From Zelonia costaricensis (taxonomy: Eukaryota > Euglenozoa > Kinetoplastea > Trypanosomatida > Trypanosomatidae): 21,394 nt of DNA. Location: NCBI GenBank assembly GCA_030849075.1, contig JASAOO010003090.1, positions 1 through 21,394 on the forward strand, read 5' to 3'. Below the pieces are notes generated by a model. The model saw only the letters and a list, made by a program, of their open reading frames with translations. It was not told where the DNA came from and ran no database searches. The position numbers and the translations under genes are program-made. This document shows, in pieces, positions 1 through 7,500 of the stretch (its first letter is position 1; each line of letters starts with the position of its first letter).

Positions 1-78
1 CAGAAGCGCTTCGCTGCGAAGGCGAGCGCCGCGCTGAAGTCGGCGGTGCCGAAGTACGTGGAGACGTCGAGCTTGTAA
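1..78 (+). CDS. 3' end of an unidentified upstream gene (partial)
   Basis: Frame 1 reads 25 sense codons and a TAA at 76-78. The rest of the gene lies left of the window. The visible tail is rich in Ala, Lys and Ser and ends VETSSL. The third codon positions are almost all G or C, as in the other genes here, which supports real coding. The final Ser-Ser-Leu resembles the permissive C-terminal PTS1 signals that send proteins to glycosomes in kinetoplastids; the glycosomal phosphoglycerate kinase of Trypanosoma brucei is a known case of an SSL ending. That would make this a glycosomal enzyme, but three residues are weak evidence, and I cannot name the protein from 25 residues. It has the same orientation as the two following genes. 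Confidence 0.7.
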   Translation, partial: QKRFAAKASAALKSAVPKYVETSSL

Positions 79-873
79 GCCTGCACTGTGTGTGCGTGCT
101 TGCGAAATCAGCAAATGTACGTGTGGATTCGAGTGTTCATTGATGGGCGTCCGGGGCCTTGTCGGTACAGGCGTCCTCAGCTTGTGTGATGTCTACCCGT
201 GCGTTGATGAAAGGACCACGGAATGGTCTGCGCGCGACCGCGGTGCGTGGTCGGCTCACATGTTGGAGTGCAGGCAGAGATATGGTGGCTCCGCTTCTGC
301 TCTGCTCTTTGATCGCCCGTGTACTGCTTCACCTCCGGTCACGTGCCACACAGTCACGCGTCACAGGGCTAATCGTCGGCGTTAGTCGGTTTGTGGTGGG
401 GCTGGGAGGATCGAGTGAGGACAGCGGGTTCCGCTCGTGCAGTGGCTTTTGCTATCGTTGCCAGCTGCGCTGCTCCCTTCTTCTGGTCTGCACATCCTCT
501 TGGCCCCTCAATTGGCCTCTACTTCCCCGACGCCGACTGCCGCCGCTCCCGAGACTCCACGGGAGCCGAGCCACTTGCGAAACACGCGATGACGCGCCTG
601 CATCCGGAGTTTCTGCCAGAGACACACCCCACCCCCCTCGCACTGGGTGTCGGTCTTCTTCTCGCGTTGTCCACTGTCGCGCAGTGGGACCCGCGGTTGT
701 TGTGGTGGTCTTTGACGACACGCGCGAGTTGGCCGTCGCATAGCGCGTCGGGTTTGTGTCTTGACCTTTTTTTTCTTGTGTGATTTCTTCTCCCTCTCTC
801 AGCTGTCAGCGAGAAGCCTACGTTCTCTTCGTCATGCGTCTCCCCACGCCGCTTTTCATCTTTCCTTGGAGAC

Positions 874-900
874 GTGTGTGTGTGTGTGTGTGTGTGTGTG
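874..900 (+). repeat. (GT)n microsatellite
   Basis: An uninterrupted GT run of 27 nt lies about 0.8 kb after the upstream stop codon. Such runs are common in Leishmania UTRs and are length-polymorphic between strains. Confidence 0.95.
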
Positions 901-975
901 GGTTTGCGTGTCTCGCCTCCCACCACACAGTCTTCATCACCCTTTTCAGGCTTCTTTACGTTCCACGGATTTTCA

Positions 976-995
976 CGCACGCGGTGCCGCGTGCG
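976..995. repeat. 9-bp inverted repeat with 2-nt spacer
   Basis: CGCACGCGG (976-984) is the exact reverse complement of CCGCGTGCG (987-995), with TG between them. In RNA the middle would have to open into a small loop, leaving a stem of seven or eight mostly G-C pairs. It lies in the likely 3' UTR of the upstream gene. No function is known. Confidence 0.8.
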
Positions 996-1381
996 GCCTT
1001 TTCATGCTGTTGTGTGTTGCTCCTCGGTCGACTGACGTCGCTTTCCGTTCTTCTTTTTTGTTTGTTTGCCCTTTTGTGCTCCCCATGTGCGCCGGCTTGC
1101 GTCAGCCCGCGTGTGTTGCCGAGCGTGAGGCTTCATGTGGTGCGGCGCTCTTTGTTTGCGTGCTGGGCTTGTTCCACTCTCGCGCCCCCCGCGCTCTCCT
1201 CGTTCGATCTCGTGCCTCACGTGGAGATGCAGGCGCTACGCGCGCCGCGTGTGCCGCCGCCCTCCCCCCCGTTTGTGCAGTCGTCGTGTGCCGCGTTGCA
1301 GCCCCCTTCCCCGTGTACGTGGACGCCCCCGATCCTCTCCGACTCCTGCCCTCTCCCAGGTGTTTGCGGCGTGGCGGTCTC

Positions 1382-1418
1382 CGTGGCATTCTTTTTTTTT
1401 TTTCTTTTGAATGCCACG
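1382..1418. repeat. 10-bp inverted repeat enclosing a T-rich loop
   Basis: CGTGGCATTC (1382-1391) is the exact reverse complement of GAATGCCACG (1409-1418). The 17-nt interval between them is all T except for one C. As RNA this would be a perfect 10-bp stem presenting a U-rich loop. Confidence 0.85.
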
Positions 1419-1428
1419 TAGGTGCGTG

Positions 1429-1443
1429 TGGTGGTGGTGGTGG
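1429..1443 (+). repeat. (TGG)5 microsatellite
   Basis: Five tandem TGG units lie just after the T-loop inverted repeat. Confidence 0.9.
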
Positions 1444-1830
1444 TCGCGCACGACGAGCCACGTGCCGCTCAGGGGGCTGCTGCACAGAGACAGAGAAAAA
1501 AGGAACGCGAGCAATGAGAAGGGAGAGAGAGCAGGGGACACGGTCGGGACTGCGAGCGCTGCATGGACGTTAGCCCACGCACAGACTGCCACAGGCGCAC
1601 AACGCGCAGCTCTTCAGCGTGCATCATCGTTGCTGTTCACGCCCCCTCTCTTCAAAAAAGAAAAGGAAAAGAGAAGAGACAAGGAACCAAGACCGGTGAA
1701 AGTTGGCTCGTTACCGTCTTCCTCTTTCCCTGCCTCGTCTTGTCCCTTCTTTTTCTCGTTTGTTTGCTTCCATTTCCCCCCCTTTTTTGTGTCGTTCGTG
1801 CTTGATCCAGACGGACCGCAACACACCATC

Positions 1831-1860
1831 ACACACACACACACACACAGACACAGACAC
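1831..1860 (+). repeat. (CA)n microsatellite
   Basis: An AC run of 19 nt (1831-1849) continues as imperfect GACACA units. It is one of only three sizeable CA tracts on the + strand; most dinucleotide tracts here are GT. A shorter GT tract follows at 1969-1979 and could pair with it in RNA. Confidence 0.9.
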
Positions 1861-2697
1861 CAGCGCCATCGCCATCGCGCGCGCGCACGCGCAGACATAC
1901 GTACCCACATTTATATCCTTTTCTTTCTCTTCCCTCAACGTACCTGGTTGTTCTTGTGTGTATGTGCTTGTGTGTGTGTATGTTTGTTTGTGTGTGGTGC
2001 ACTCGAACGCAACCCGAAGTGTTTCTGACCGGCGAGAACGAAAAAAAAAAAGGAAACGTAGAGATTGCAGCAATTCCCGTAAGCGAGCAAATCAGAGGAC
2101 CACAAAAAAAAAACTAAAACAACTGAAACTCTGCCGCGTCGCCTGGGGCGAGGGAAGGGGGGGTGGGGGGGAGAGCGGCACGGTACCGGAGGAGCAGGGA
2201 AGGAGAGGGTTGACAAGAGTGTGCTCAATTTTGGGAGCGGTGCGCGCACTCGCAGCTGCAGCCCTGCTCTATTTGGTTCTCTCTCTCTTGTGCTTCCCCC
2301 CCCTGTCGCTCTCGCGCGCCCCTCCGCTGATTGGCGCGCCGATGCACTGGGGACAGCGAGTGTGTGTGTCTGCGAGCGTGTGGGTGCCCGACTATCGTGT
2401 TGGTCCTCCCTTTGTTGTGGCTGTGGCGGGTTCTCTGTTTGCCAGCGTACCCTGCGGCCAAAAAAAAAAGGCAGAAAAGGATAAAATCCAGTGAGTGGCA
2501 AGAGCGCAGCTGCTCTCCACTTCTTGTGTCCAGCGCGTCTTTCGGCGACCGCCTTTCTCTTGTCCGTCCTCGCTAAACCGGACGCGTATCCGATTCTCAC
2601 GCACCCACGCCCGCAACCATGAACATCCTCAAATACATCAACGACTACCACATTGATGATGACTGCACACGCGCGCACTCACCCGCACAAACACTGA

Positions 2698-2738
2698 TGC
2701 ACACACACACAAACACACACACACACATACACACACAA
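2698..2738 (+). repeat. Imperfect (CA)n microsatellite
   Basis: CA repeats are interrupted by single AA and TA steps. The tract accounts for the His-Thr repeats in the overlapping open frame. Confidence 0.9.
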
Positions 2739-3950
2739 CCTCGATCAGGAAGCTGCCGCGTAGACGCGTCAAGGGCTTTCCTTTCTCATTCTCCACTCCC
2801 TTTATCATCATCAATCGCGATTCACCCGCTCCTTGTCTGTCTTCCCTCTCACAGTCACGAGACGGCCCAATACCGACTCTCTCCTCGTTTCGATTTCCCC
2901 TGTCGCCCTCCCTGCCTCCACACTCGCGCGTGCGTGTGTGTGTGTGCGTCTGCACGTTTGCTTGTACAGCGCCAGCGCCGACGCACCCTCCTCTTTCACC
3001 TCCTCCCGCACGTGCTCGCACCCAACCACACATTTGTTTTCTCTTCTTGGCTTGAGGAGGAGAAGAGAAAAAGGGGGAAGTGCTGGCTGTGTAGTGGAGG
3101 TGCAGACACGCAGCCTTGTGTGCCACGTGCGCCTGTCTCACTCCCAATCTCTGTTATCGCCGCCAACATCAACACACACCCCTCATCTACGCGCACGCCA
3201 GTTTTTTGGCAGTCGATCGACTTCCCCCCTGTCTTCTCTCCACAGTCCTCTCGGCCTCACCGATCCGATCTAGGCAGAGTGTCCGAGCCCGCTTCTGGGG
3301 AAGTGAAGGGAAGAAGCTTCTGGTGCGTCTGTGTGTGCATGTTTGAGTGCCTCCACGCCGCTTCACTCCGCCGGAGCACCCCCTATTGCCCGTGCAGCTC
3401 TCAGCCCCTTTGCCTCCTCCCCACCTCTCCCTCCTCCCCTCCGACACACGGCCCGTCCGCCGTGGAGGGCCAACCGTCTTAACTAAGCCTCCCCCCGTTC
3501 GTCTTGTGCGTTGTCGTGTCTGTCTGTACGTGCGCTGGCCTGTCCTCCTCCTCGTCCTCGCTGTCCACGTCCTGTCGCTGCCTGCGCACCCGCCTACTCC
3601 ACTTTGAGTTTCGCGGCCGCCTCTTGTTGTTTGCAGGCCCGGTATTCCGTTTTCGTGCTCTACTGTTGACTCACGCAGGGCGCCCGCTCCCACCTTCCCC
3701 CTCTCCCTCCTTTTCACGTGTCAGCGGGCCGGGGCAGCAGCCGCTGCAGCCGCACGCTGCGTGTGCAGAACAGCCGCACTCTGAGGTCCCCTCCCCCCTC
3801 GCCCCTCTACACCCCCCTTCGGCGTTCTTTTTCTTCCTTCCTCTGTTTATACTTGCCTGTCTTGTACGAGCTGCAATTGCCACGTCCCCCCCCACCCCCA
3901 TTAGCCCCATCCCCACGCACCCCCGCACACCCTAAAGACGGCGGAGGTAC

Positions 3951-3987
3951 TGCTGTTGCTGTTGTTGTTGGTCCCCCCCCCCCCCCC
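3951..3987 (+). repeat. Pyrimidine/TGT tract followed by C15
   Basis: A stretch of TGC/TGT units is followed by GGT and an uninterrupted run of 15 C (3973-3987). It lies about 550 nt before the kinase start. Confidence 0.9.
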
Positions 3988-4135
3988 ACGGGCCCACCAA
4001 TTCTGTGTTTTGTTGCTGTTCTCTATTTTCTCTGCCCTTGAGTCACATCGTCCACCTCCGTCCCCCGTCGTGTCACCTCCGTCGCTCGCCTTCGCGTTTC
4101 GCGTACCTCGCCCCGCTTTGTTGTTTCTCCCGGCC

Positions 4136-4165
4136 TTCGCTTCGCTTCGCTTCCCTTCCCTTCCC
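4136..4165 (+). repeat. (TTCGC)3(TTCCC)3 pentanucleotide repeats
   Basis: Three TTCGC units pass directly into three TTCCC units. The result is a 30-nt pyrimidine-rich block that may act as a polypyrimidine tract. Confidence 0.9.
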
Positions 4166-4337
4166 TCCTCCGTCTTCACCGTGCGAGCGCCTTGGCGTCC
4201 CCGTTCCACTTGCCGCTCGCGTCCACGCAGCAGCGTGGTGCAGTGGGTCCTGCCTACCCCGCCCCGCCCCCCCTCCCGTCCTCGACAGCGAAGGGGAGGG
4301 GGTACGCACGCGCGTGTCCGTCACGCTGCCGACCGCG

Positions 4338-4392
4338 TCTTTTCGCTTTTGCTGTTGTCTTTTTCGGGTTCTCTGCCCCGGCGCCGCTTTAG
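4338..4392 (+). promoter_or_regulatory. Candidate trans-splice acceptor of the kinase gene
   Basis: A T-rich polypyrimidine stretch (4338-4375) is followed by the first downstream AG at 4391-4392 (CTTTAG). Splicing there would give a 141-nt 5' UTR before the ATG at 4534. The AG lies in the loop of a 7-bp G-C stem (4379-4385 with 4394-4400). Other AGs (4445-4446, 4458-4459) and other pyrimidine tracts upstream are alternatives, so this is an inference. Confidence 0.4.
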
Positions 4393-4533
4393 AGGCGCCG
4401 CTGTCGCTGCTTCATCCCCCCCCCTCCACTCACGTGCGGATCACAGCACGTGCGCTTAGTCCCGCGGCGCCACGAGGCTGGCAAAGAAGAGGATCGACGA
4501 ACGCGGACACCGAAGGTGCGGGTTTAGAGCACC

Positions 4534-7500
4534 ATGACGTCACGAGGCGAGCACATTCGCCTCGACAAGGGGGCCATCGTACGGAATCGTTATGAGGTCA
4601 TCACGTCGGTCGGGTCGGGCAACTTCTCCAAGGTGTACCGCGTACTCGACACTTACCTCTCCGCGAAGGAGCAGCGCCGCCGACCGGTCGCCATGAAGGT
4701 CATCAAGAAGGAGTACAGCAGCGACGCGAAGTACGAGAAGCAGATGCTCATCGCGCTGCACAAGAACGACACGCAGCACAACGCGCGGGTCTCGAAGATG
4801 TACGAGTGCTTTGTGTGGCAAGAGTGCCCGGTCTTCATCATGCCCATCCACGGGCCGAGTCTGCGCTGTCGCCGCCTAGGCGTGAACCGCGGCGTCGTGA
4901 CGCACGAGAAGCTGCTGGAGTTCGCGCTTGATATTCTAGAGACCATGGACTTCGTGCATTTCCAGTGCCACATGGTGCACACCGACCTCAAACCAGAGAA
5001 CATCCTGATCGCCGACAGCGGCGTCGCGGACAACTCGATGGGGGACGAGTGGGTGGTGTGCGACTTCGGGAGTGCGTCGCTGTGGCGCATGGACAAGCTC
5101 GACTCGGACCTGATTTCAACCCGACCATACCGCGCGCCCGAGGTGGTGCTGGGAAACAAGTGGCACTACGCGGCGGACATATGGAGCGTCGGCTGCATCC
5201 TGTACGAGGTCGCCATGGGGCACCGCCTCTTCGAGATTCGCGACGACATGACGCACCTCCACCTGATGGACCGCCGCGTGGGCCGGCTGCCCGACGCCTT
5301 CACCCGCCACGCAAAGTACTCGAACAAGTTCTTCAATGCCCGCGGCGACTTCCTCTCGACCCCGGACGTGATTCGCTTTGGGAAGTGCCGCCTCACACCG
5401 CTGCGGGACATGTTCAAGGAGGACCGCGAGTTTCTGCGATTGCTGGAGGGGCTGCTCACGTACGACCCTGACGAGCGCATGACGGCGACGGAGGCGCTGG
5501 CCCTGCCGCTCTTCGACGCTGTGCGCACGGCGCGGGAGGCGCGGCTGCGCCAGGCCGAGGCCGACGCCGAGGCACGCCGGCAGCGGCGCCGGTCCAACAA
5601 CCTGGTGGCAACGTTAACGACGGTGGACAGTTGCACGACGGTGAACGGCGTTGACACACGCGAGAGCAGCGTGCGCCGCACCGCCACCGGTCGCGGCGAC
5701 GGCGAGGAGGACGACGAGGACGTCCGCGACGGCGAGCACGGCGTGCCCAAGAGGGAGCCGGTGCGCAGCAACAGCGCGCACCCCACCACCGGTCACCCCT
5801 CAACGCCGGCGGCGGCGGCGCGCGACCCGCAACCGCGGCCGTCCACCACCGCCGCCGCCCTCAGCAGCACGACCGAGGCCACCACCGCGAAGAGCGGCGG
5901 CGGCCGCACCTCAACGCGCGGCGGCAGCCCATCGCGACCCAGTCACAAGCGCGGCGAGGCGAAACACAGCGGCACCGGCGCCACGTCGGGTCTGAACTCT
6001 TCCACGACGACCCAGCCTGCCGGCCCACGCCGCTCGCTGCGGGCGTCCACACTGGGCAACTCGGTCTCGTCCGCCGCAAACCTCAGCCGATCCACGCACG
6101 AGGGCGCGAGCTCGCCCGTCACCAGCTCCCCCGCGCCACCGTCGACCCCAGCGGAGGACCGCACGAACGACTCGGCCCCAGCGAGTGCGTCTGCCACGCC
6201 GCCACAAACCAAGCGCCCAGCCGCCGCCGCCGCAGGGGCGGCAGCAGCAGCAGCATCGGGCAAGTCGCGGCACAGCACCAGCAGCGTCAGCAACGCCAAC
6301 ACGGCCACGACCAAAGGCCGCGGTCGTTCCACGAGCACGCCGGTGGCGCAGACGGGCCACACTCAGCGCAGCGAGAGCCGATCCTCCGCGACGGGCGAAA
6401 CTGTGCCGTCCGCGCCGCTGGAGGCGACTCGCGCGGCCGCGAAGATGCCGCAGCCGCACGAGACGCACGGCCACCCGTACCGGTCCATCTCACCGAGCAG
6501 CGCCAGCGGCGGTGTGACGCGGGTGCCGCCGCTGACGCTGCACGGCGTCCGCAGTCTCGCCCCACCCCCTCTGCTGCTGCGCTCCCCCACCGAGGACGCC
6601 ACGATGGCGTTCCTCGCCGCGCCGAAGCGGACGCCGCGTGGGTCGAGCGCCCGGGGGCGCTCGGCGCGCAAGCGCACCGGCCGCACGGTCTCCCCGGCGG
6701 GCCACACGCGGACCGCCACCCCGCATCAGCCGCCGCAGACCGGCGCTACCGCCTCACCCTTCGCTGGCGCGGCGCGCCCCGTGAGCCGCACCCCGTCCCG
6801 CTCCGCGGCGGTCTCGTCCTCGGCCTTCCGGCCGGTGGAGGCGCTCTCGCCGTCGGCCGCCACACGGTCCCCACGCGTGTCGGTGCGGTCCTCCAGCGTC
6901 GCCGGCCCGCCGCAGACGGGTGCCTCGATGCCGACGGCGCCCGTGGCACCCCCGCTCCACACGCTGCGCGCCAGCGCGCCGTCCAGCGGCTCGATGCCGA
7001 CCGCGACAGCCGCGGGCCGCTCGCCGCGTGTGCACCCGTCCGCGTCGAGCACCGCGGCTGCACCGCCCTCGCGGGATGCCGTGAACGCATCCACCTCGAT
7101 GCGACTTGGGACCTCGCTCACCACAGTCGCCTTGTCCCCCACCACGCCGCCCTCGCGGCCCTCGCAGGAGGCGGCGGCGGTGGCGGGCCACCAGTCGCCG
7201 CTGCAGCGTGGTGTGACCGCCGCAGCCGTGCGGGCCCGCTCCGAAGTGGCCGTGCACTCACCCAGCAATCCGCAAATCGCTGATGCGGTCCGCAGCAGCA
7301 GCAGTGCCAGTGACAATAGCGCCCTGGTCGCTACCACAGGCGGCGGGCGTGTTGCCGCATCAAGCTCGCGGCCGCGCGACGACACCAGCACGACGGATGG
7401 GGAGGCGGACTACGCCGTGGCCTCGACGTCGCCGGCGTCGGTCCGGGTGTCCTCACACGACGCACCCACCAGCGACGCACAGTCGCCGGCGATGACGGAG

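Larger units (their letters stand above)
79..3341. other. Intergenic / 3' UTR region without a convincing gene
   Basis: Open frames here come from low-complexity DNA and encode strings such as Cys-Val or His-Thr repeats with no recognisable domain. The stretch holds GT and CA microsatellites, A-runs (for example 2041-2051, 2105-2113 and 2461-2469) and two inverted repeats listed separately. It should contain the 3' UTR and poly(A) site of the upstream gene. Trypanosomatid poly(A) sites have no fixed signal, so I do not place one. The longest frame with a true ATG (2619-3482) is discussed under rejected items. Confidence 0.6.
3342..4533 (+). other. ATG-free pyrimidine-rich leader region of the kinase gene
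   Basis: Reading line by line, the last ATG before the kinase start is at 3339-3341, so 1192 nt are free of ATG on the + strand. The stretch is dominated by C and T and contains many polypyrimidine tracts suitable for trans-splicing. It presumably holds the splice acceptor(s) and 5' UTR of the kinase. Low A content explains part of the absence of ATG (see findings). Confidence 0.6.

Noticed and set aside
159..1573. Several overlapping + strand frames of 130-270 codons
   Set aside because: They encode Cys/Val/Arg-rich low-complexity strings, overlap one another, show no third-position bias and cross microsatellites.
2655..2697. C-box-like TGATGA and D-box-like CTGA, suggesting a C/D snoRNA
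   Set aside because: The interval is only about 40 nt, has no terminal stem or C'/D' boxes, and lies in CA-rich sequence.
2619..3482. 287-codon frame with a true ATG, starting MNILKYINDYHIDDDC
   Set aside because: The first 16 codons look plausible, but the frame then runs through CA and GT repeats and low-complexity text with no domain. I treat it as a chance opening in a stop-poor, C-rich stretch.
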